A DNA stretch of 16,717 bases from Firmicutes bacterium CAG:238. Its GTDB lineage: Bacteria; Bacillota; Clostridia; Peptostreptococcales; Anaerovoracaceae. Every line of letters starts with the position of its first letter. Positions within the stretch are counted from its first letter, which is position 1. Both the position numbers and the translations under genes were made by a program. The stretch is from positions 1 to 16,717 of the forward strand of contig FR882010.1 of NCBI GenBank assembly GCA_000435615.1. The letters are read 5' to 3'. Below, piece after piece: positions 7,129-14,257 of this stretch. A model generated the notes under the pieces. The model was not told the origin of the DNA. It worked only from the letters and a program-made list of their open reading frames with translations, and did not search any database.

Positions 7129-9117
7129 TTATTCTTCGTCAGCTTCTTCTTCAGCAGCTTCTGCTTCTTCTGCAGGGGCTTCAACAGTCCGCTTGATGCT
7201 GAGGCTGATTCTCTTTCTTTCCGTATCAATTTCAAGAATCTTAGCTTCGACAGTCTGTCCTAAAGTAAGTTCTTCTGCGATATCGTTTACTCTCTTGTGA
7301 GCAACTTCGGAAATATGTACCAGTCCGTCAAGACCCGGTTCCAATTCAACGAATGCACCGTATTCCTTAATCTGTACAACCTTACCTGTTACAACCTGTC
7401 CAACCTGATATTTTTCTTCGATTACGGACCATGGTTCCGGTGTAGTCTGCTTGAGACCAAGGGAAATCTTGCCTTTTTCTTCGTTCATGGATAAGATCTT
7501 AACCTTAACTCTGTCACCAATCTGAAGCACTTCCTGTGGGTGTTTCAGTTTGCCCCAGGAAATTTCGGAAATGTGAAGGAGTCCGTCGATTCCGCCAAGA
7601 TCTACGAATGCACCGTAGTCTGTGAATCTCATTACAGTACCTTCAACAACATCGCCTACATTGAGGCTGTTCCAAACAGCTTCAATCTGTTTCTTCTTTT
7701 CTTCGTCTAAGATTGCCTTGTGGGAGAATACGGTTCTGCCTCTCTTAAGGTCAACTCTTGTAACCTTTACCGGTAATTCCTTGCCGATGAACTCATCTGC
7801 GTTTTCAACATACTTGTCCGAAAGCTGGGAAAGCGGAATAAATCCTGAAACTTCCTTGTAAGCTGCGATAACTCCGCCGTTAACCTGTCTCAGAACCTTA
7901 ACGGTAATCGTTGTCTTGTTTTCAAGGGCATCATTGATTTCATTCCAGTGTTCGTTAACTTCCAGTTTCTTCTTGGAAAGTGTAATAACGCCTTCACCGT
8001 CATCCGTCTTAACTACTTTAGCCTGGATTTCATCGCCAGCCTTGAATAAGTCAGTTAACTTCTGGTCTCCTTCCAATGTTACTTCTTCTTTCGGAATAAT
8101 TCCGTCTTTTTTACAACCCATGTCAACGATGATTCCATTTTCAGTAACCTGATGTACCGTTCCGTTAACAACTTCGTTGAGTCTTGGAAGTCTCATAGCT
8201 CCGTCTAAATCATATGCTTCGGTAGCAAGTAATTCTTCCATGCTCATTTCTTTTTTTTCACTCATGGTAGCAATAACCTCCTTAATTACGCATTCGGGTG
8301 TCGAGGCACCCGCTGCAATACCTATTTTATTACATTTTGCGATTTGGTGCAACGGTAAATCTTCGATTTTTTCAACAAAAAATGTTTTTTTGCATTTTTT
8401 TTCGGATATTTCGAACAATTTACCGGTATTTGAACTTTCTCTTCCTCCGATAATCAGCATTGCATCGCAAATTTCCGCAAGCTCCGCGCAGCTTTTTTGG
8501 CGAAGTGCGGTTGCATTGCATATCGTATTGTTCACTTCGACATGCACATTATTTGTCTCAAATACCCGGATAACAGCATCCAGAAGTTCCTTTTTTATCG
8601 TCGTCTGCGCCACCAGAAAGAAAAGATTACGGTTATGATTTTCCAAAACTCCCTCGGCATCTTCCACGGAGTTTACCGTAATCGCACTGTTATCGCACCA
8701 TCCGTTGATTCCTTTCACCTCGGGGTGCAAGCGGTCACCCACGATTACGACCTGCTTGCCTTTCCTGTGGGCTTTCTCCGCCAGCTGCTGTATTTTTTTT
8801 ACAAAAGGACAGGTTGCATCGATGATTTTGCAATTCCGTGCTCTCGCCTTTTCAAAGAACTCTTTGGTCTCGCCGTGAGATCTTACGATGATTACATCCT
8901 CCGGCTTTACATTTTCCAGACTGTCAAGTATCGAAACGCCCTTCTCTTTGAGTCCGTCCGTTACCGTCTTGTTGTGAATCAGCGGACCCCATGTATATAT
9001 TCTGCCGGGTGAGCTGCTTTCGGCTTTCCTCCGTATTTCTTCCTCGGTTTTTTCGATTGCCTGTTTCACGCCGAAACAAAACCCGGAATTCGCAGCCGTC
9101 AAAATCTCTCTCGCCAT
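7129..9117 (-). CDS. ispH: Bifunctional IspH (HMBPP reductase)–ribosomal protein S1 fusion
   Basis: The product is 662 residues with two functional halves. Residues 1 to about 285 are IspH/LytB, the [4Fe-4S] enzyme that makes IPP and DMAPP in the last step of the MEP isoprenoid pathway. The three cluster cysteines are visible at C14 (SGFCFGV), C103 (DATCPFV) and C200 (NTICNAT). The substrate-site groups are also present: IHN (48), SHGE (80-83), LHPE with H131 and catalytic E133, QTT (171-173), SSNT and ASTPE. Residues from about 316 hold four S1 RNA-binding domains (about 316-383, 402-468, 487-556, 574-643), then a Glu/Ala tail. Domains 3 and 4 have the strongest S1 motifs (DYGAFVDLGGIDGLLHISE; EYGAFVELEPGLDGLVHISE). 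This fusion is known in Clostridia. The ATG at 9117 has GAGG 8 bases upstream and lies 17 bases after rarA. A terminator follows. Confidence 0.97.
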   Translation of the reverse strand: MAREILTAANSGFCFGVKQAIEKTEEEIRRKAESSSPGRIYTWGPLIHNKTVTDGLKEKGVSILDSLENVKPEDVIIVRSHGETKEFFEKARARNCKIIDATCPFVKKIQQLAEKAHRKGKQVVIVGDRLHPEVKGINGWCDNSAITVNSVEDAEGVLENHNRNLFFLVAQTTIKKELLDAVIRVFETNNVHVEVNNTICNATALRQKSCAELAEICDAMLIIGGRESSNTGKLFEISEKKCKKTFFVEKIEDLPLHQIAKCNKIGIAAGASTPECVIKEVIATMSEKKEMSMEELLATEAYDLDGAMRLPRLNEVVNGTVHQVTENGIIVDMGCKKDGIIPKEEVTLEGDQKLTDLFKAGDEIQAKVVKTDDGEGVITLSKKKLEVNEHWNEINDALENKTTITVKVLRQVNGGVIAAYKEVSGFIPLSQLSDKYVENADEFIGKELPVKVTRVDLKRGRTVFSHKAILDEEKKKQIEAVWNSLNVGDVVEGTVMRFTDYGAFVDLGGIDGLLHISEISWGKLKHPQEVLQIGDRVKVKILSMNEEKGKISLGLKQTTPEPWSVIEEKYQVGQVVTGKVVQIKEYGAFVELEPGLDGLVHISEVAHKRVNDIAEELTLGQTVEAKILEIDTERKRISLSIKRTVEAPAEEAEAAEEEADEE

Positions 9118-9134
9118 TTATTCTGCCTCATTTC

Positions 9135-10415
9135 TTATTTTTTCCCGTACTTCTGCAGGCTTTCAAGATATTTTTTGAAGGCCGCTTCGGAACCGTTTTC
9201 GGTCGGTTTATAGTATTTAACTCCTTCTCTATAGAGGTTGTCCGGGAGGTACTGCTGCTCCACATATCCACCGAAAGCGTGCGGATACTTGTAGCCTTGT
9301 CCGTATCCCAAATCATTCGCCCCCTTGTAGTGCGAATCTTTCAGATGCGGCGGAACATCATCGATTTTCCGTGTCTTTATGTCATGCATTGCAGCCTCCA
9401 GTGCCATGCACGAGGCATTTGATTTCGGTGCGGATGCCAGCAGAACCACGGCCTGTGCCAGATTAATCGCTGCCTCGGGAAGCCCGACCATATCCGCTGC
9501 CTGAACACATGCGGTCACGATTGAAATGGCAGACGGGTATGCCATCCCTATATCCTCGCTTGCCATCACAAGAAGTCTTCTTCCAATCATTCTTATATCG
9601 GCACCGCCGTCCAGAAGCCTTGCAAGATAGTGCACGGCGGCATCCGGGTCGCTCCCCCGCACGGATTTTTGAAGTGCGCTGAGTAAGTTATACCGGTCGT
9701 CCTCCTTGTCATAAAAACCCACTTTCCGCTGCATGGCTTCCGACACTATCCGGCTGTCGATTATCTGTCCGTCCGAAAGGTTGTCCACAATAAATCCGAT
9801 TGTGTCAAGGGCTACCCGTGCGTCTCCGTTTGCCATTTCCGCCAAAATGCGAACCGCCTCCGTCTCATATTTGATGTTAAGGTTTCCGAATCCGCGCTCC
9901 TTGTCTTCCAGTGCGCGTCTTATTATCGCAACAAGGTTGTCCGCAGACAATCGCCTGAATTCATATATGTTGCGAACGCGGCTTATCACCGCATTGTTTA
10001 TTGAAAAATACGGATTTTCCGTAGTGCTTCCTATAAATTTGATGACTCCCTCTTCAAGTGCCTTGAGAAGGCTGTCCTGCTGCAATTTGTTCCAGCGGTG
10101 AACCTCGTCCACATAGACATAGGTCGTGCGTTTCTCAAGCCCGTAAAAAGAGAGCTTTGCCCTCTCAATCAATTCTTTGAGTTCCTTCGTCCCGGTAACG
10201 GAAGCATTGAGTTCGTGAAAGTCACCGTCCATTTCGCGTGCGATTATTCTGGCAAGTGTTGTTTTGCCTGTCCCTGACGGACCGAAGAAAATCGCAGAGT
10301 CGAAGGTCCTGTTTTTGATTGAATTGTAAAACAGGGAGCCTTCGTACATAAAATGCTCCTGTCCGACAAAATTCTCAAGTGTGTCCGGTCTCATTCGTGT
10401 TGAAAGAGGTATCAT
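9135..10415 (-). CDS. rarA: Replication-associated recombination protein RarA/MgsA (AAA+ ATPase)
   Basis: The 426-residue product is a clamp-loader-like AAA+ ATPase that acts at stalled replication forks. The N-terminus PLSTRMRPDTLENFVGQEH is the family signature. Walker A is GPSGTGKTT (45-53), Walker B YVDEVHRWNK (101-110), sensor 1 GSTTENP (129-135), and an arginine-finger-like SRVRNIYEF follows. The C-terminal half has the tetramerisation region, including HYLARLLDGGADIRMIGRRL, ASEDIGMAYP and the end motif around HAFGGYVEQQYLPD. The length is normal. The ATG at 10415 has AGGAG 8 bases upstream and lies 21 bases after the SPOR gene. It is followed by ispH–rpsA after 17 bases, so the three genes are probably cotranscribed. 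I see no missing motif. Confidence 0.95.
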   Translation of the reverse strand: MIPLSTRMRPDTLENFVGQEHFMYEGSLFYNSIKNRTFDSAIFFGPSGTGKTTLARIIAREMDGDFHELNASVTGTKELKELIERAKLSFYGLEKRTTYVYVDEVHRWNKLQQDSLLKALEEGVIKFIGSTTENPYFSINNAVISRVRNIYEFRRLSADNLVAIIRRALEDKERGFGNLNIKYETEAVRILAEMANGDARVALDTIGFIVDNLSDGQIIDSRIVSEAMQRKVGFYDKEDDRYNLLSALQKSVRGSDPDAAVHYLARLLDGGADIRMIGRRLLVMASEDIGMAYPSAISIVTACVQAADMVGLPEAAINLAQAVVLLASAPKSNASCMALEAAMHDIKTRKIDDVPPHLKDSHYKGANDLGYGQGYKYPHAFGGYVEQQYLPDNLYREGVKYYKPTENGSEAAFKKYLESLQKYGKK

Positions 10416-10436
10416 CTTGCGTTCTCCTTATCAAAT

Positions 10437-10931
10437 CTATCCTGCGGATGTTATAAAGACATCTTCAACATCCTTGTCCTTGCTTTCCTGCAAGGCTTTC
10501 AAGGCGGCTTCTTTATCATCGAGCATCGGGCTGATTACTTTAAAAACATCATCGATTTCAACGATTTTGGTTTCGATTCCTTTCAGTCGGAGTGCTTCTG
10601 CCAGTTTCTCGGCAGCATCCTTAGTGGAAAAAGCCCCGAATTGAAGCGCATACCCTTCTTCCGGCATCTGATTCTGTCCGGTTTCCAAAGATGCTTTCTG
10701 TTCCGTCTGCTCTGCGTCTGTTTTTTTGCCCTTGTCATCCTTCTGTTCCAGTTTCACAGGGCTCTCATCAGCATTATAACCTATAATGGGGCCGATTACA
10801 AATCGTGCCGTCAGAAATCCCAAAACTACCGCCAGCAATATTATACCAACAAACATCCCCATTTTCATCCTTGAATTTTCAGATTTTGTTTTTCTTTTTC
10901 TGATTTTTCTACGCATTTTGCCACCGGTCAT
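10437..10931 (-). CDS. Single-pass membrane protein with SPOR domain
   Basis: The product is 164 residues. A very basic cytoplasmic start (MRRKIRKRKTK) precedes one transmembrane helix (about 25-47), giving a type II topology. A charged low-complexity linker (about 52-90) follows, then a SPOR domain (about 93-160) beginning YALQFGAFSTKDAAEKLAEAL, with the paired VEIDDVFKVISPMLDDKEAA strand and helix. SPOR domains bind denuded peptidoglycan glycans, often at the division septum, so the protein probably acts in the cell wall. The ATG at 10931 has GGAGG 7 bases upstream. It is the first gene of the rarA–ispH/rpsA unit. I see no amidase or other catalytic domain. The SPOR call rests on the pattern of the domain, since sequence conservation in this family is low. 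Confidence 0.8.
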   Translation of the reverse strand: MTGGKMRRKIRKRKTKSENSRMKMGMFVGIILLAVVLGFLTARFVIGPIIGYNADESPVKLEQKDDKGKKTDAEQTEQKASLETGQNQMPEEGYALQFGAFSTKDAAEKLAEALRLKGIETKIVEIDDVFKVISPMLDDKEAALKALQESKDKDVEDVFITSAG

Positions 10932-10965
10932 ACTTGCACCTCCAAATATTCTAATACATTATATT

Positions 10966-10990
10966 AAAAAAAGGCGTTATCATTCGCCTT
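10966..10990 (-). terminator. Rho-independent terminator at the end of the Tad operon
   Basis: On the minus strand AAGGCG (10985-10990) pairs with CGCCTT (10971-10976) across an 8-base loop and is followed by seven T residues. The stem overlaps the last bases of the DUF6382-like gene's stop codon. The flanking A run can lengthen the stem. Confidence 0.8.
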
Positions 10991-11516
10991 ATTTTATCCC
11001 GCAGACGCGTATTTCGCCTTTCAGTCTCTCTATAAATCCTATCATCCGCTCACTTTTCAAACTGCCGCTTTCAACAAGGTTTCGCAAAGTATCAAGGTAG
11101 AGCATGCCGTCCGGAGTCGTGAATTTGCGCATGCAGCCTATGAAACAGCTTAAGGATTTCTCAGCCCTGCACCTTTCCTTCGCCGGTATGTAAGCAAGTT
11201 TGTAATTTTCGAATTTCGCGTCAATATATACCGTATCGGGCGACAGAATATATTCTTCCGGAAAGAAAAAATTGTTCTTCAGTTTTTCACTCATTGCAAT
11301 AACACCCCCAATTACGGAAAGAACCTGCACCGCACTGAGAATTCCCACATCGCTTACCTTTTTGTATCCGTCGGTGTGATAGATGCCCTTTGTTATCTTT
11401 CTGTTTTTTATTATGGAAAGCGGCAAAATTTCATTGCATATGCCGGCGGTAAGTCTTTCCACTTTGCTTTCATAAAGAAGCGGTTTATTTTTTAAATTTA
11501 TGTATACTCTGCTCAT
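10989..11516 (-). CDS. DUF6382-like protein of the Tad locus
   Basis: I read 175 residues from the ATG at 11516, which overlaps the upstream stop as ATGA and has AGGA 6 bases upstream. A reading from 11549 would start deep inside the upstream gene. No signal or membrane helix is seen, so the protein is probably cytoplasmic. The N-terminal half (LPLSIIKNRK… YHTDGYKKVSDV) and the segment PEEYILSPDTVYIDAKFENYKLAYIP resemble the DUF6382 domain that precedes FHA domains in Clostridia Tad-type loci. Here no FHA domain follows: the protein ends in a short helical region. It carries four Cys residues between 115 and 172 (C116, C124, C128, C172). It is the last gene before the terminator. The family call is by pattern and moderate; the function is unknown. 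It may be an adaptor or regulator of the pilus machine. Confidence 0.6.
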   Translation of the reverse strand: MSRVYINLKNKPLLYESKVERLTAGICNEILPLSIIKNRKITKGIYHTDGYKKVSDVGILSAVQVLSVIGGVIAMSEKLKNNFFFPEEYILSPDTVYIDAKFENYKLAYIPAKERCRAEKSLSCFIGCMRKFTTPDGMLYLDTLRNLVESGSLKSERMIGFIERLKGEIRVCGIK

Positions 11517-12154
11517 TGTCCTTCCTTTCCTCCTCCGCATACAAGGCACGGAGTATATCCTTTCGCTTTTGCATCTTCTCTTTCCATTTCGATTTTATAC
11601 TCTTGCTCTCCGTACTTTTGTTTTGCATATCTGCACGAGGCAGCATGAAATCTTATCCCATATCTCGGAAAAACCACGACCGGAACAGATTCCCCGTTTT
11701 TTTGAAATTCGCCGACGGCAAGCGGCTCTGCATTTTCCAGTTTTCCCGTAAATGCCCGCGCCAAAATCCTTTGGGTAAAGATGATATTACCGTTGATTCC
11801 GATTGGGTTTGCAACAGTAAAGCTCGATTTTGTCTGCAGCCCGATCAGATCATCCACACCCTGCTTTGTATATCGGTACCGAAATCCGGTGACGGTGAAG
11901 CTCCTGAGTTTCGGATTATCCGATGCAACGGCTTTCTGCACCGCAATGCCATGCGAAAATTCACCCGTTTCTGCAATATATGCGGACGAGCATATTTTAT
12001 GCATCTGTTCTGCACTCGAAAATCCTATGTTTTCACATATGGCAATGATATTGATGATGAGGGCAATCGCGGTAATGCAAAGTATGAGCACCGGCATGCT
12101 GAGCGCAGCCTCGACAATATAGCTCCCCCGTTTAGTATTTCTCATTAAATTCAT
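11513..12154 (-). CDS. TadE-like pseudopilin with C-terminal His/Cys module
   Basis: The product is 213 residues. The N-terminus has a basic leader, then RG|SYIVEAALSMPVLIL, which is a class III prepilin-type site: cleavage after G10, E15 at mature position +5, and a transmembrane helix to about 40. This is the TadE pattern, a minor pseudopilin of Tad pili. The middle (about 45-160) is an extracellular domain I do not recognise. The C-terminus (about 168-207) has FHAASCRY… EDAKAKGYTPCLVCGGG, with H170, C174, C203 and C206 arranged like small zinc-binding Ada-type modules found at the ends of other Clostridia proteins. The module is unexpected on a TadE protein. The ATG at 12154 has GGGA about 7 bases upstream and overlaps the upstream gene by 23 bases. 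The TadE call is good; the metal-site call is inference. Confidence 0.75.
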   Translation of the reverse strand: MNLMRNTKRGSYIVEAALSMPVLILCITAIALIINIIAICENIGFSSAEQMHKICSSAYIAETGEFSHGIAVQKAVASDNPKLRSFTVTGFRYRYTKQGVDDLIGLQTKSSFTVANPIGINGNIIFTQRILARAFTGKLENAEPLAVGEFQKNGESVPVVVFPRYGIRFHAASCRYAKQKYGEQEYKIEMEREDAKAKGYTPCLVCGGGKEGQ

Positions 12155-13406
12155 GTATTTTCCCGTTTATGTTGACAGAATACCGCAGGCCGATGAAGTA
12201 ATCGCTGATCAAAAAATATTCGCAGTACAGGTACTTCATGTTAATCTGCATCAAATCCAGCATGCGTAATTTTTTGGTTTCTCTCGGAAGGGATGCAACA
12301 AAAATCTTAAGGTAATCCTCGTATGTTTTTCCTTCGAGCTTACGCGGAACTACATAATCAGACGGTTCGCCGTCGCTTTCGCTGCCCGATACGGGTTTTC
12401 CGTCGGTATCGCATCCGTATTCGGCTGACAGAAGATTTTCCAGCGAGACAGCCCAGTTCTCGTCTTTTTTGATCAAGGGAACCGTTTTTCCCGCATACAA
12501 AAGTTTGAGATCATTTCGCGCTTCCATAAATGCCCAGCCTTCCATTATCAGAGCCTGCGTAAGAAGGGGTGCCTCCGGCATGATTAATTCGGCAGCAGCC
12601 AGTGCCGCATTCCTCTTTTCGCTGCAGGAATACAAATAGGTCAGATTGAGCGCATTTCGCAGCAAGATCAGCTGATTTTTTACCTTTTGTTTTGCGTCCG
12701 AATCATCGAGTCTGCCTGTCAGTATATACTCAATTTCGTTTTTGAAGTAGGTTTCCCCCAGATTTCGGTCATTCATGCAGTCCTTGAAAAAGCGAAAAAT
12801 ATAAATGTTCTCGGCGCTGTCGTTCAGCAAATCTCCAATGGATTTGGATTCCTTGATTTTCTCGACGAGTGCCGATACTCCGACGCCTCCGCTTTTTCCT
12901 CTTGACGGAAGGGTTTTGATAATCCTTTGGTTCTTTATGTATCGTTTTGAGAAAGTCTCATTGGAGCCGCCCCCTTCCGTGTTTTTTTCGGCGGAATGCT
13001 TTATCGGCATGGGTTTCGCATCATAGGCAACCGCATCTTTTATCTGCTCGAAAAAATTTTCAGGCCTTACAAGTTCATATTCGTCAAGATTGCATTCGCA
13101 GGATTCAAAAGAAATATATTTCTTACCTCTGCACGAGTACAACATGTAATTTTTAAGCTTTTCTTCAACCTGAAGTTTGTTGCCGCTATAGGCAAAAATA
13201 CCATATCTGTCTTTTAAATTACGATCATACTCGGCCAAAATGCTTCTTCCCCACAGCGGCCCGAAATTTTGGGCGGTCGCGGAAATTGCACTTTCACCCG
13301 CCGCATGAACGGCTGCCGCCGCAAGTATCATCATGGAAGAAAACAGAATCGATGCCAATATCGCGTAGGATCCTTTTTTATTCATCACTTTGCTTTTTTG
13401 TTTCAT
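12132..13406 (-). CDS. DUF5702/TadG-like exported protein of the Tad locus
   Basis: I read 424 residues from the ATG at 13406, chosen because AGGA lies 6 bases upstream. Other ATGs at 13421 and 13385 have poorer sites. The N-terminus is KKGSYAILASILFSSMMILAAAAVHAAG: a pilin-like leader and membrane helix without the Glu at +5. The segment GRSILAEYDRNLKDRYGIFAYSG is the hallmark of DUF5702 proteins, which sit in Tad loci of Clostridia in the place of TadG. The rest is a large, mostly polar extracellular region with a Cys pair near the N-terminal third (SFESCECN) and an acidic stretch at about residue 330. I find no enzyme motif and no von Willebrand-type metal site. It overlaps both neighbours. 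It is probably a minor pilus component or an anchor for the assembly. The family call is good; the role is inferred. Confidence 0.75.
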   Translation of the reverse strand: MKQKSKVMNKKGSYAILASILFSSMMILAAAAVHAAGESAISATAQNFGPLWGRSILAEYDRNLKDRYGIFAYSGNKLQVEEKLKNYMLYSCRGKKYISFESCECNLDEYELVRPENFFEQIKDAVAYDAKPMPIKHSAEKNTEGGGSNETFSKRYIKNQRIIKTLPSRGKSGGVGVSALVEKIKESKSIGDLLNDSAENIYIFRFFKDCMNDRNLGETYFKNEIEYILTGRLDDSDAKQKVKNQLILLRNALNLTYLYSCSEKRNAALAAAELIMPEAPLLTQALIMEGWAFMEARNDLKLLYAGKTVPLIKKDENWAVSLENLLSAEYGCDTDGKPVSGSESDGEPSDYVVPRKLEGKTYEDYLKIFVASLPRETKKLRMLDLMQINMKYLYCEYFLISDYFIGLRYSVNINGKIHEFNEKY

Positions 13407-13590
13407 GGGCAATCCTGTCATAGACTCTGATTCCGATGGTTTCAGAGACTTTGTATATTTCTTTTCTTTCCTCTTCGTGCTTCTTTATCTGTGTCTCCAG
13501 ATCCGAATAATAGGTCATCATCAAAGCAATCAATGCCGAAATCACAAGCATTGTAAGCGGCATTATCAAAGATGCTTCTATAAAACGCAT
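13378..13590 (-). CDS. Small TadE/pilin-like membrane protein (70 residues)
   Basis: The product is MRF followed by IEASLIMPLTMLVISALIAL, which is the pilin-type start with Glu5 and a hydrophobic helix (about 4-26), then a charged helix (DLETQIKKHEEERKEIYKV) and a short polar tail. The EASLIMP segment matches the TadE start EAALSMP in the neighbouring gene, but there is no Gly cleavage site before it: the sequence begins MRFIEAS, so it either is not processed or is processed unusually. The ATG at 13590 has AGGAG 6 bases upstream, and this AGGAG overlaps the stop codon of the Flp-like gene. It overlaps the DUF5702 start. It is probably a minor pseudopilin. The open reading frame, ribosome binding site and context make it a real gene; the role is inferred. 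Confidence 0.7.
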   Translation of the reverse strand: MRFIEASLIMPLTMLVISALIALMMTYYSDLETQIKKHEEERKEIYKVSETIGIRVYDRIAHETKKQSDE

Positions 13591-13599
13591 AGTATGCTC

Positions 13600-13746
13600 C
13601 TAGAATTTCGCACTGCTCAGAGAACCGAAGGTATTATTCACAAAATCCGTAATCTGCTCCTTGAATATGAGCCCGATGGTTACGGCGATTGCCACGAGAA
13701 TTGCCACCTGAATCATTTCCATTCCCCTCTTGTTCCACATTTTCAT
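13600..13746 (-). CDS. Flp1-like type IVb pilin (48 residues)
   Basis: This short gene fills the gap between tadC and the 70-residue gene. The ATG at 13746 has a perfect AAGGAGG 7 bases upstream (13754-13760), the strongest ribosome binding site in the Tad operon, and the frame ends at TAG (13600-13602). The protein starts MKMWNKRG, then MEMIQVAILVAIAVTIGLIF, then a short amphipathic tail (KEQITDFVNNTFGSL). It fits the Flp1 family of small Tad pilins: a basic leader, Gly8 as the processing site, a hydrophobic helix and a short tail. Mature position +5 is Gln (Glu lies at +2), unlike the usual Glu at +5. Strong translation would fit the major structural pilin. The gene is so short that automated annotation could miss it. 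I am confident it is a gene and fairly confident it is the main pilin. Confidence 0.8.
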   Translation of the reverse strand: MKMWNKRGMEMIQVAILVAIAVTIGLIFKEQITDFVNNTFGSLSSAKF

Positions 13747-13753
13747 CTCTTTA

Positions 13754-13760
13754 CCTCCTT
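13754..13760 (-). promoter_or_regulatory. Strong ribosome binding site of the Flp-like pilin
   Basis: The minus strand reads AAGGAGG, 7 bases before the ATG at 13746. It is the best anti-16S match in the Tad operon and supports high expression of the pilin relative to the other genes. Confidence 0.75.
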
Positions 13761-13765
13761 ATATT

Positions 13766-14257
13766 TTATATTTGTAGCATTGCCGGTGCTGCCGTTATCA
13801 TGATAAGCGCCATAAGCAAAATGCCGAGCGGAAAGCTCATCTTGCTTTCCGAAAGCCTGATTTTGCTCAGTGCTGTGCGTTTTCGTTCTTCCCATAAGTT
13901 CTCGCTTTGTTCTGCGAGTTTTTCCCACAGGTCGCTTCCCCTGTTCAAATTTTCCGACATGATTGCTGCGACACGCGCAAGTTCCTTTACATTCGATGTT
14001 CGGGCAAATTTACAGAAGGACGCAATGACATTTTCCCCATTACGCTGTGACGCGACGTAGATGTTATAGATCTGCTCGGTAAAATAATTCTGCCTCTTCG
14101 CATCAAGTTTTCCGTAACTTGCCGCAATCTTGCAGAAAGCATCCGTAAGTATGGCTCCGCTGTGCATGAAAAGCAAAAGCTGATTAATAAACCCCGGAAG
14201 TGTCATTATGATTTCATTGCGGTTCTTTTCCATTTGCTTTTTAATCTTAGATTTCAA
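13766..14257 (-). CDS. tadC: TadC-like pilus inner-membrane platform protein (T2SF family)
   Basis: The product is 163 residues, short for a T2SF protein. It contains one T2SF domain: MTLPGFINQLLLFMHSGAILTDAF (about 18-41), a helical core with LNRGSDLWEKLAEQ, and one clear C-terminal transmembrane helix (about 143-161, LGILLMALIMITAAP). It is the second of two T2SF proteins in the locus, in the position of TadC, and would form the inner-membrane platform with TadB for the TadA motor. The start is a TTG at 14257, with AAAGGA about 9 bases upstream. The first in-frame ATG (MEKNRNE, residue 9) has no good site. It overlaps tadB by 11 bases, and the Flp-like pilin starts 19 bases after it. The N-terminal membrane helices of full-length TadC are absent, so this is a compact form. 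Confidence 0.8.
   Translation of the reverse strand: MKSKIKKQMEKNRNEIIMTLPGFINQLLLFMHSGAILTDAFCKIAASYGKLDAKRQNYFTEQIYNIYVASQRNGENVIASFCKFARTSNVKELARVAAIMSENLNRGSDLWEKLAEQSENLWEERKRTALSKIRLSESKMSFPLGILLMALIMITAAPAMLQI

Noticed and set aside
11516..12148. A 210-codon open frame on the plus strand
   Set aside because: It mirrors the TadE-like gene almost exactly; the minus-strand product has a coherent pilin start and Cys module, the plus-strand one does not.
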